Shown one piece after another: positions 35,900-47,521 of a stretch of 64,000 nt of DNA. The notes under the pieces were generated by a model. That model saw only the letters and a list, made by a program, of their open reading frames with translations. It was not told the DNA's origin and made no database searches. Numbering within the stretch: the first letter of the stretch is position 1; every line of letters starts with the position of its first letter. The stretch covers positions 7,254,001 through 7,318,000 of the forward strand of contig CAVNZM010000010.1 in assembly GCA_963693365.1 (NCBI GenBank). The letters run 5' to 3'. The position numbers and the translations under genes were made by a program. This stretch comes from Amoebidium appalachense (Eukaryota > Ichthyosporea).

Positions 35900-36066
35900 A
35901 CACACGTCACATTCACAACAGACACCCAGAAAGATAGCCTACCTGTAAATTACAACATCCTTGATTTTATACTAAACACGCGTAACTACGACCTGTTTAT
36001 TAGATGTATTGATTGGCTTGAGAAACACATCACTACAAAATTATAGCGCACGCGCACACACACACA

Positions 36067-36127
<61 letters not shown>

Positions 36128-36159
36128 CCAGCTGATACCGAGTGTCCCGAGGGGAGCCC

Positions 36160-36202
<43 letters not shown>

Positions 36203-36345
36203 GGGGAACCCCAACTAATTGATTTCTCCTTGTAGTCTTTATGGTGTCTCGTAGAGAAAGTAAACCCTGATATATAGTCACCACCCGACATCTATGTACG
36301 TGATCATGATATACCGCTGAGGGGATATTCCGAGCAAACCCCCCC
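35900..36345. repeat. Dispersed repeat, copy 2 (partner at 20410-20860)
   Basis: Same order of landmarks as copy 1. The central homopolymer is poly-A (36162-36200) here but poly-G in copy 1. The internal short frame is kept (KDSLPVNYNILDFILNTR), with a 3-bp in-frame insertion before its stop. The copy ends within ATATTCCGAGCAAAC and a short C-run. Confidence 0.85.
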
Positions 36346-36500
36346 CCCCCCATACCTGAGACTGGTTCTCTTTGCCTCGAGTAAACAGCGTAAACCCCCT
36401 GATAAGATAGCCCATTTAGAATATATAAACGTTTCAGCCATACTGGATATCATGGTGCTTCTTAGCTGTTGTGCAACTGCACCCATAACTCACACACGAT

Positions 36501-36543
36501 CCAATCAAACAGCGCCATTGCCTACTTCATCTGGGTATAAAAA
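36501..36543 (+). promoter_or_regulatory. CCAAT box and TATA box of the RING-H2 gene
   Basis: CCAAT at 36501-36505 and TATAAAAA at 36536-36543. Start of transcription is expected near 36567. The leader then contains a minimal upstream ATG-TAG (36604-36609) before the coding ATG. Confidence 0.7.
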
Positions 36544-36722
36544 GTTCAACTCCCCCCCAGACGGCAAAAGTTTTGCCTACTGGAAAAAGTACGAAGAACC
36601 GTTCATGTAGACTTCTGTTCTGGGCAAAGTACATGTTGTCGCTATTGTTGTTAGTGCTCCTGAAAGAAAAACACAGTACACAAGTTTACTTTTCGCATTC
36701 AACGTTTTTCTTGTCTACAAAT

Positions 36723-37469
36723 ATGGAGAGTACGGAACCCCTTCCAGCCGGGGTTGGGAGCTTCATACCTGGCCTCCCCACCAGCCACGCCGGCCACACC
36801 CAAAACGTAGATGTTCGCCCCACTTCTAACGATGGTTTCGTCGTGTTCATGCCCATGAGCTACTGTGGAAAGGTGTATGACGTTCCTGTTGTGGTTGATG
36901 AAGAGACACTCAACGAGATCATGCGCCGAAAGATGAGCCCGCCACCTGCCTCTAAAGAAGCAGTCGAGAGCCTGCCCAAACAAATTCTTACCCAGGAGTC
37001 GCAGCTGTTTGCACAATTGTCGGGTGGCGAGAACCAATGTGGTAACGAAGCACAGGCATACCACACGTGCACGGTGTGTTTGGACGGACTGTGTGAAGGT
37101 CAAGAGGCAACACGGATGCCCTGTGGGCACATCTTCCACAGCGAGTGTCTCGACCAGTGGCTGCACAGACACAACACCTGCCCTCTGTGCCGCAGCAAGA
37201 TCCAGGCAGACCCACTCATCCAGAAACAGCTTTCGGGCGAGGACGCGAGTGAGGAGGACGAACTGAGATTTGCCATCCCACTGACGGAGACAGATTTGCA
37301 ACGCATGGCACGGTGCATGTCTGTACGTCATCTCAAGCAGACTATTATGTGTGCTGGTGCCCGCTGTGATGACTGTGTAGAGAAGACAGATCTGCTGTTG
37401 CGGTTTCTGGAGGTCGTGACCACACAGAGACGTCGCTCACGCCAGAGTAGTGCTTCTGCTGGTAACTGA
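36723..37469 (+). CDS. RING-H2 finger protein, probable E3 ubiquitin ligase, 248 aa
   Basis: Intronless. The RING is CTVC-x14-CGHIFHSEC-x10-CPLC (about residues 116-156 counted from ATG 36723), a C3H2C3 RING-H2 of the kind that recruits E2 enzymes. The C-terminal region has HLKQTIMCAGARCDDCVEK followed by TDLLLRFLEVV, a SAP-like helical motif with the Cys-x2-Cys-x-Glu-Lys signature seen in some RING ligases and in ARMET proteins. The N-terminus is Pro-rich. An upstream in-frame ATG (36633) would add a hydrophobic MLSLLLLVLL leader, but its context is poor, whereas 36723 has A at -3 and G at +4. TATA and CCAAT boxes lie upstream and AATAAA at 37474. Substrate unknown; the C-terminal assignment is by resemblance. 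Confidence 0.85.
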   Translation: MESTEPLPAGVGSFIPGLPTSHAGHTQNVDVRPTSNDGFVVFMPMSYCGKVYDVPVVVDEETLNEIMRRKMSPPPASKEAVESLPKQILTQESQLFAQLSGGENQCGNEAQAYHTCTVCLDGLCEGQEATRMPCGHIFHSECLDQWLHRHNTCPLCRSKIQADPLIQKQLSGEDASEEDELRFAIPLTETDLQRMARCMSVRHLKQTIMCAGARCDDCVEKTDLLLRFLEVVTTQRRRSRQSSASAGN

Positions 37470-37473
37470 AGGG

Positions 37474-37479
37474 AATAAA
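37474..37479 (+). terminator. Poly(A) signal AATAAA of the RING-H2 gene
   Basis: AATAAA begins 5 nt after the TGA stop, so the 3' UTR is very short. The opposing reading frame stops 13 nt further on, so the two transcripts, if both are made, would overlap. Confidence 0.7.
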
Positions 37480-37491
37480 GTTTTTGAAGGT

Positions 37492-37809
37492 TTAACCGTA
37501 TATTTGCTTGCTGCTGTGCTCCGAAGGCGGTTGGTAAATAATTGACGAAAGTGACTTCCGAAAATGTACTCGGGTTCTTCTATTTTCCTGGTGGCCATAA
37601 CGTGCTACGGTGTAGCACAGCCACTCGCCGAAGAATATTTGTATGAATGAATAAACCTCTTCACCATTTTCTGGGCTGGCTAGCTGTAGTTTGTTTGACG
37701 TCTCGGTGAAATAGGGCATGCCACGTATGTCTGTGCACGATGTGTCGGGCCGCGGCCGGTATTTGCGTTCCCGGAGTGGTCGCTTTTTCAATTTGGAACG
37801 CTCATGCAT
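37492..37809 (-). pseudogene. piggyBac-like transposase N-terminal fragment
   Basis: From the ATG at 37809 a 105-residue frame reads MHERSKLKKRPLRERKYRPR, then FTETSNKLQLASPENGEEVY and SFIQIFFGEWLCYTVARYG. The pattern of a short Phe-rich element, a spaced acidic/Pro segment, then hydrophobic-Phe-Phe and a helix ending near Tyr resembles the start of the piggyBac transposase domain. The catalytic Asp region is absent, so this is a fragment at best. TTAA occurs at both sides (37492 and about 37932), the usual piggyBac target, but no matching terminal repeats are visible. Alternative: an unrelated small gene. Confidence 0.35.
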
Positions 37810-37934
37810 GCAAACATCGGCTTTTATGTAGAGAACAGCAAAAACACAAAAGCATCTCCATAGCTGACGTCGACCAACGTGACGCCATTCTAATTTTTTA
37901 CATAAAGACAAAAAGCAGGTCAATTTATTGACTT

Positions 37935-38077
37935 AACAGTTTCAATTCACGACGACAAGGTCACTTGAAAAGTCTCGATCGATCCATAAAAGCAGCCGAT
38001 CATGAGTCTTTTTGAGGTAGGGGGCGGTGCATGGTGGTGATGGTAGGTGTAGGGGTGTGGTTTGCACGCGTGTGCGT

Positions 38078-38118
<41 letters not shown>

Positions 38119-38700
38119 GGGGGGGGGGAAGGGGGGGGGGAGTTGGATTTTCATCGGGACCCATGGAATGTTATCTGCTTATGAATAGGAGGAAGGCACT
38201 TGGGTGGCTTCTATCCGAGAATGGGTGGCCTGGAGGATGGGAAAAGGCACCGGTGATGGATCCAGGAAGTGGGTGTCACTAATGCCTGTGTCTGACTCGC
38301 GTATGCACACGTGTGATTGTGTGTCTGCATGTGTGGGTTTAGATGCAGGACCGGAAACCTTAGAGAAAGTCGGAACGAGCGCCCTTAAGGCAAGATATGG
38401 AGGGGGAAAGCCGGCCCCCACTTCATTCGTTTTTTCTTGGTGCCACTTGTCACTATGACCCTCACAGGTACTGGTGCCTGTCCAGAACCCTGCAAACTCA
38501 CAAAGCTCGCTCGATTTCACTAGCCTCAAGGGCCTGGAAGAGGAACGAAGGTGCAAACAAAAGAGAAAGCAAACATGGAACAAATAAGTATATTCCAGCC
38601 TACACGAACAGAGCATAGAAAGAGCATACCATCGTGTTAAATCACAATGCATGCTCACTTATCAGCTGCCAACACTACCTTCATCATAACCCCGAAACCC
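37935..38700. other. Intergenic; (GT)n tract and unique sequence
   Basis: (GT)n at 38080-38117 then G-runs to 38141. The rest is unique with no exon I can support. Confidence 0.6.
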
Positions 38701-38702
38701 CA

Positions 38703-40255
38703 TCAACTTTTCTGTGCTGCTGCCGCCAGCTGCTCGTCCAACCTTGCCGCCTGCTCCAGCTTCATCTTGTACGTAAAGAGGTCAAAGTATTTGCTGATGG
38801 GGCGTGGCTCCCAGGCCTTCCCCTTGGCCAAGTCCTTGGCTGCTGCTTGTTTGGCTCTCACACTGCGCATTTGCCTGTGTAGAAACCAAAGAACAAGTCA
38901 GTAACGAAAACCGAAAGGGAATGCACAGCCCGTGTTCTCCCTGTCCCTCTTCCACCCCAACTCCCACCCTCCTTCCACGTAGATACTAGTAGTTGAGCTT
39001 CCTTTCCTCCGTATCTCCCTTATTCTCACCCCCTCACGTTCTCCAACCGATCCCCACACAAACTCAATATCCTGAATTCTTCTTACCTACCACGTCTACT
39101 GAACGCGCTCACATACGCACACACACACACACAAACACACACACAACCCTCAGCAAACACACACACACATAGAGACACACAGTACACGCACATTCGCCAC
39201 AGCTTTGACCCAGCCCCATTCCCCAACACCAAACACTAGCTTGCACATATCACAGACCCGAAGGCTCCACAACTATTACGACACGCCCACTGCCACTTTC
39301 CTAGGCCCCCAACCAATCAAGCATCATGCTCTCTCTCTCTCTCCCCCCCCCCCCCCCCACCCATCTCTCTCCCCCTCCACCTCCCTCCGTCCCTCCCTTC
39401 CACCCCTCTCTTCCCCCCCCCCCCCCCCCCTTTCTTTTGCCTGCTTGTCCACTTTTGATGAACAAGCACGCTCGATTTTCATGAACAAGCACGCTCGATT
39501 TTCGCCTTTCTCCTTGACTGCATCCCTCCCTCCTTCCCTCCCTCTCTATCCCTATTTCTCTCTCTCTTTCACCCTCCCCCCCCCTTCTCCCCCCCCCTCC
39601 CTCCCCCCCTGCCCCCCTCTCTCTGTATGTGTATCTGTCCGTATGTCTCTCTATGTAGCTCTCACAAAACACCTCCTGCTCTCCTCACTGAAATAGTGGC
39701 TACAATAATGCTTACCTCCCCTCACCCCCCCCCCCCCCCCCCCCCCCCCGTCTCCCCCTCACTATCGGCTTTTTTTTTCCCCAAGCCCCACCGCGTGGTC
39801 AAAACATTCTCTACCCCTCAAGCGTCCACAAGGAGCAAACACACGAACCTGAGTAAAACCGGAGACAGGAAGATATACAGCAAAGCAAGACCAGAGGCTC
39901 ACATTTGCTAGAAAAAGCTAGACCCAGGTTGCACACAAAAAGCCTGTGTTCAAGGACGAGGGGTAGAAGAGGCGTCCCTTGGTGTTAAAACGAAGAGGGG
40001 AGCAACGAACTGAAATGCTAGCTAAACACCAAGAGTTTGCGAGGAGAAAGCATACGGGGAGGCGTATGTATGTATGTAAATGACTGCCCACCTACTTTTT
40101 GAAAACCTAAACCTTTGCACTTTTCAAATTTTCCCTTGACTTCAAGGAGGAAAATGACAGTGAATGTGCATGTTCAAATGAACCGTGTGAGAGGAATTTT
40201 TATGCGTGCGTGTGTGCGCGCGTGCGTGCGTGTGTGTGTGTGTGTGTATGTGTGT

Positions 40256-40296
<41 letters not shown>

Positions 40297-40574
40297 TGTG
40301 TGTTTGTGTGTGTGTGTGTGTGGTGGGTAGGTGTGTCCGTGTGCGTGAGCTGTGCGTGTGTGTGCGTGTGTGTGAGTGTATATGTGTGTGCGAGCGAGCG
40401 TGCGGCGCACGCAAGCTTGCAAACGTGGACGTGTGAGAGTGTATAGCTGAGTTCGACCTCTAAAGGCATGGTAGAGATAAAGACACAGCAGTGACTGGTG
40501 CCAAACTAGAAGGCTTACCTGATTTGGTGGCCAGTGTATCTCTTTGCAAAATTGACAAACGTAGCAGACACCAT
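38703..40574 (-). CDS. Two-exon gene for a 75-residue basic protein
   Basis: Exon 1 is 40574-40519, reading [18 protein letters not shown] and ending at donor GTAAGCC. Exon 2 is 38874-38703, after acceptor TTTCTACACAG. The split codon AG/G gives Arg and both phases close to a 75-residue protein ending AAAAQKS-stop. The middle reads [20 protein letters not shown] and continues in an Ala/Gln-rich helix. The size, basic N-terminus without early acidic residues, and helical C-terminus would fit a small mitochondrial protein, but I do not recognise a family. The 1.6-kb intron contains CT-rich, poly-C and (GT)n DNA. Confidence 0.7.
39320..39760. repeat. CT-rich and poly-C tracts inside the 75-aa gene's intron
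   Basis: (CT)n/poly-C at 39331-39358, 39415-39430 and 39727-39749, with CCCT-rich DNA between. A 24-bp unit (ATGAACAAGCACGCTCGATT plus TTC) is tandemly duplicated at about 39457-39503. (GT)n tracts follow at 40230-40322. Confidence 0.85.
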
Positions 40575-42147
<1,573 letters not shown>

Positions 42148-42522
42148 CTACGCACAGAGTTTAGCAAGTACGGAATCCAAATACGCTTGGTACTCGGGTG
42201 TGAACTGGTCTGGCCCAACAAACTTGTCGCTGTCCAGTCTTTGCATCCAAAAGGCCACATATTGGTGCCGGCAGATGGACTCGGTCTGAAAAAAAAAAGG
42301 AAGAAAGGTCAGAAAGAGTACACACCGCTTACTGATTATAGTTTCAAATGAATCTAAGTTGAGTGTGTGATTGTGTGCGGGCCGCACCAGGCTGTACAAA
42401 ACCAATCCATTTCCTTACAAGCCCCCTCCCCCGAGGTATAACCAACACAGACTTTTCCCACGTGCCCACGGCATGCCTACATATTCGTACTGTGTTTGGC
42501 AGTGAGCGTGACGTTCCTGCTT

Positions 42523-42586
<64 letters not shown>

Positions 42587-42749
42587 CGCGTGCGCGCGCG
42601 CGCCGCGTGTGTGTATACCTGTACGTGCATGTACGTGCGTGTGAATGTGCCTGTGTGTGTGTTCTTTTTTTCTTATCTTTCTTTTCTTTTCTTTTCTTTT
42701 CCTTTCTTCTCTTTTCTTATTCTTTTTTTTTTTTTTTTTTTTTTTGGGG

Positions 42750-42786
<37 letters not shown>

Positions 42787-45305
42787 TACACACCTTATCG
42801 CACGAATAAAGGACCATTTCATCAACCAGCTGTGTCGCCTTTCTCTCCGTGTTTCCAAAGGCACGGCAGATTTCCAACAACTGTTCGCGATTCAAATATC
42901 CCCGCCACCTCCGATCCATGGCATCAAAGAACTTGTTGCACATGTGCTGTGGCCCGAGTGTTGCAGATCGGAGAATAATTTGCGGGATCAGGTTTCGCAT
43001 TTTGGTAACAAAATCGCCAGTGTAGCCTCCCCTTTGACCCCATTCATGGTCCATCTGTAGGGATTTTGTTAGATATATATAGAGAAAATGTCATGTGGTT
43101 GGATATACGACACGGAAAGGGGGAAAAAGGAATGTAAGCAAATTGCAGCAACATGAAGGTCATAGGTGACTGAAAATGATGAGGACAAGGATGACACTGA
43201 TAATAATGGATTCAGCATCACCATGTGTGCGGGACAGAAAGCACAAGAGCGCAGACACAGAAACACCCATGATCATCTAAGGCGTGCATACACGCACAAC
43301 ACACACACCCACCCACCCACCCACCCACCCACACACACACACACACGTATACACACCCACACACAGCGAGAAAACGACAAGGCTGCATGCTGCAACCACC
43401 ACAAGCACAATCAACAACATACATCCCAGTGTAATGCAATACTGACCTTTTTCGCCCAGAAATCCACAAAATCGCGCCGGGTAATCCGATCCTCCTGCCT
43501 CCACTCCCCCGTTGCCTCATCCCAACATTTCTCCACAACCTCCTTCGTGCCTACCCACACCTCGCACAATTTGACAAACTGCGTATGTGTAAGCATTCTC
43601 TCCTGTGGTGTATCGAATACATCGAAAAGCATTCCGTAGAGATCCTGCAATGTAAACGCCAAACACCACATGACGGAATCCAAACGCGCATACATCTCGC
43701 TGGAAAACTGGTCCCCTCTGAGATGCGCCTTTGAGCGTTGCAACCAGTAGTTGATGTAGCTGGCCCGTGAGATCAGTCGGCTCTGTGTACATCAAGAAGT
43801 TAGATGGTTGGTGTTGATACGTTTTTACTTCCTTCAATAAGGGTTGCTCTTTGTTCGTGTATGATCCGCGCCTCCCCCCAATAGTTGTCTGCCCCGCATA
43901 GTAGCCCCCCCCCCCCCACACACACACAAAAAAAAACCTCACCTGTGACTGTGTCTTGCGGACCATATCCTCAAAGGTCTGAACTGCCTGGTCGTACGAC
44001 TGACCAAAGGCCCGTGCGCCGCGAATAACAGCGTCCCGATCAAGATACTCTCTCCTCCGGGAGTCTAGGATGTCGAAAAGCTGCAACAAGCAGAAGGTCG
44101 CTGTTAGGTTCCAAGCTACGTAAAGCGCACGCACATAACAATCAACATGCATGCAAGGGTGTTTCATCGACGCCTGCCCACACAAGTTTGCGTGTGCACT
44201 TACATAAGCATATGAGCTGTGTGTCGTGTGTGTGTGCCAAACCAACGTTTTACAAAAACAATGCCTGTAGCCTGTTTGCTAAGGTGTCTGTCTTGAGTTC
44301 ATGTGCGTGCATGCCTTTACAAAGCGCAGTTGCTATGTCTCCAAACATCTTCCATACCAGAATACATCTGGAAATATTCGTCCAACAAACAGGACAAGCA
44401 GAAAGGGCACGCACAGCACAGGGTGCATCTCTGAAGCTTTCAAGTGCACATGCCTTATTGAATAAGAAAAATACAAGATTGTGACTGCATACCTTGCCAC
44501 ATGCATGCTCCGCACTCGTGCTGGGACTGACGGCAATAATTCGCGCCCGTTTGGAAACGGCGTGCGACATAATCGGCAACAACACAGTCCCATCTGCAGA
44601 CACGTCTTCCGAGATCTGAAGAGCAGGGGAAAATTTGTAAATTTTTTGCCCTTAACTTCAGGGTTGAATGGTGATTTGTGCACACATGCCTCGAGATCAG
44701 CTCCAAAAACCAGAGACCAACTCTATTCGCTCAGTCAACGGTACTCCTGTGTGTTTGCGGTTCACTGCACCCCTGAATCTGACCAACGGCACACACACAC
44801 TCAACAGTGTGCCTCGGGTACCGTTGCTGCACAGCCGTGTTTTATGCGGCCTTCGAGGGGAGGAGGATTAATTTAAAGCTTTTTCTGTCTCTCCTTTCTT
44901 TATTGTCATCATGTTCAGGGGCTCGGGGACAGGACAAGGGGGGGGGGGGGGGGGGGGGGGGGGCACCTTTTCCGCCCAGTATGTGACGTACTGTTGTCTG
45001 GTCAGCTTATGTGTTGGCCTTAGCTTCAACACCTTCAACATATCTTCCCACCTCGTTTCAGCCTTCACACCAACCTCTCCCCATGCTGCACAAAGCTGCT
45101 CTACATCATGATGGGTAAGTGGTGTGTTTGCGGTGCTGTAAATGTTAAGAATCTGCTCGCTGAGTTCTTTAGGTGTGCACCCCGTGCACGTGGTCTGTAT
45201 GGTGTCTTGGCTTTCGTGAAAACTAGTGTTTAGGTTGTTCTTGCTGGAGTTTCTGGGTATGGCAAACGGCGTGGTTTGCCGCACAAAGGCCCTCGCTTGA
45301 ATCAT
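42148..45305 (-). CDS. Six-exon protein with four degenerate EF-hand-like repeats, 444 aa
   Basis: Exons on the minus strand are 45305-44967, 44615-44493, 44080-43943, 43782-43447, 43054-42794 and 42285-42148. Every exon is a multiple of three and every intron is phase 0, giving 444 residues from MIQARAFVR to LAKLCA-stop. Four ~65-residue repeats share a first half like FFDAMDRRWRGYLNREQL plus a Cys/Ala helix, and a second half ending in Y(V/I)xYW or FVxFW. Endings are QQYVTYWAEK, ASYINYWLQR, RDFVDFWAKK and HQYVAFWMQR. Each repeat resembles a helix-loop-helix pair, but the loops lack the regular acidic ligands, so calcium binding is doubtful. Exon 2 (ISEDVSADGTVLLPIMSH) is a linker. A possible regulatory or scaffold protein; family not named. 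Confidence 0.8.
42528..42785. repeat. (GT)n, TTTC-rich, poly-T and poly-G tract in the last intron
   Basis: (GT)n 42528-42584, CG-alternating, TTTTC units 42665-42725, poly-T to 42745 and a G-run of about 38 nt to 42785, immediately past the donor of the exon ending at 42794. Confidence 0.9.
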
Positions 45306-46430
45306 GTTGGCCACTCTTTTAACAAAAAAACGTAGTTCGTGTTGACAGGTTAAACTTCAACCTACCACTACAAGAATGTCCCTCTCAAAAACTGACTCTG
45401 AGTAACAGGCCTTGAATCCCTGATCAGAAGTGTACCATATATCAATTCTACTTTCTTAGACTATCTATAGCGCTGAGGCTCAACAAACAAATTTTCGCTC
45501 GAGGCAAAACGAATACAGACAAACATTTATGAACGCACTCAGCAAGTTTCGCCCAGAAATTTATATGCACCGAAAAGCGCATCTCAACAGGTAGATATAC
45601 ATAACTGACTTTGAGCCAATCAAAAGCAATATAAATGTATCACTGAAAACAAAACCAATCATAACAGTTCAGCTTGAACCTGACGATGGCAGCAGGGCAA
45701 TCGTCTTGCCTACGAATGATTGGCTCGCTTCATCGTCCTTAGAACCGCCGTGCAGTGGGGACTGTGGGGGGACGCCCTCCAAATGACACGGTGGAATCAC
45801 TGACCATAGGAAAGTGGTTTTTCAATGTAAATACTGCACTCCGTTTCTATAGCTACAGCTAATCATAATCTGTTTCTCGACATGGAAACCCGCAAGCCAC
45901 CTTAAAAAAGATAAAGCCCGGCGCATGACGCCAGTCACGCCACCTACAAGCGTTGAAGCGGGCCAGGCCTGAGGCTGCATCATAGTTGTTTCATTTCATT
46001 CGTGACTTATCATGGAAGTCTAATTTGGGAGATAGAAACCTTGCACATGATTGGATACGAAGTCAGTGGTCACTGAGCACTGATGGCGGCCAAAAACGCA
46101 CAAAGGTGGCCACCTGGTGGTGCTTCGCTGCTTCAACAATAGGCTCTTTCTTTTTATGAAAGGCCAAATAGGATTTTGAATTCTTACCTACGTAAGTGCG
46201 TTTACGTAAGCACGTATGTGTAGAAAAAAGAAGAGCTAAATCACTTCAAAAACAATTATTAGCACCGAGTATTACACTCACCCCCGCTGATTACCGCAGT
46301 ATGCCAGTGCGCTGGTAACAAGCTCAAGCTTGCCAGTGCAGGCATGCACGGTATGTAAGCCAGTGCCTACTTATTTGTAGCTCTTCTCTCTCCGTCAGAG
46401 TCTCGGAGGCCGCTGCCTGAGCTCTCTCCC

Positions 46431-46468
<38 letters not shown>

Positions 46469-47300
46469 TCCCTCCGCCCCTCTAATTCTCTCCTCTCCCT
46501 CTTTCAGTCGAATGCTTTTTCTTTTTAATAAACTTTCCTTCCCCAGCTCTCTGCCCTGTCGTTTTGTGCAAGCACTTTTACTGTCAGTGAGGAATCTGGC
46601 TCCTTTGCCATCCTGTCAGTCTGGGATTCTTTGTTTCAAGACTTTCTTTGGAAAAATGGACAACTTTTTCAGTTTTGTTTACAAGGGATGATCAGGGTAA
46701 AGATTTAACAGGTTTGCCATCGGAACAGTCGCTACACAAGAAGGGCCTGCAACCCGTGTTATCGGTCGCAGTGAAAACGAGCAAGAAATGAGCAAGGGGC
46801 CTTTTGCCTTTGCTGTTGTCACACTTCTCTCGTGCTTATCAGTGAGTCAATAGCGTAGCACTTTGCCAACATGGGTTCACACGACCAGCACAGAGTCATA
46901 GAGCCAGCAGATAGCAGCAAAGGTTCCTTCCCTCCCCCCCCGCCCCCCCCCCCCTCCCCCCCCCCCCTTCCTCCCCCCGCCGCTCCCACCCCACCCTCCT
47001 TTTTCACCCTTTGCTCTTCTCCCCTCTTCTTTTCTGGGACGTAAGCTGATAATTGCATCAATGTGCTTCCCCAGGGCATAGGGGTAGGAGGGGAGTTCGT
47101 AAGGGACAAAAATGAATCGTTTCAGCAGCGGGATTAGCAACGGCGTGTGGTGTGTGTGGAAGGGTGGAGAGGGGGGGAGGAGGGGGGGGGGCAAGTGCAA
47201 TCTAAAACCTTTCCTTTGTAAGATAGGGAGTTAGGAGGGGTAGTACAGGGTCAACCCAAAGGGTAGACGGAGCGGGAGAGGGCTGGGGGAACACAGGGGT
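45306..47300. other. Intergenic region
   Basis: Unique AT-balanced DNA to about 46380, then CT-rich DNA with a C-run of about 35 nt (46432-46466), AATAAA at 46528 on the + strand, and C-rich tracts at 46930-46970. No exon with both a good frame and good splice sites is seen. Confidence 0.55.
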
Positions 47301-47521
47301 GGAGCTCCGGAGACATGGAAAGCCATGGTGACGAAGAATGTTGCAAGTTGCTTATGGTTAGTACGATGGCGAGGCTGCGATGAAACGGAAGAAACCCCGT
47401 GGCTCATGCATGCTGTATTGCTTTGTGCGCATCGCATCATAGACACAACCAGACACCACCAGTACTGTACGAATGGGAATATTCCTGGTTTAACCATTAT
47501 TACCCCCTCTCACCCACACCA

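Noticed and set aside
36573-36632. Upstream extension of the RING-H2 frame
   Set aside because: It begins at a TTG about 6 nt from the predicted transcription start, so it is unlikely to be translated.
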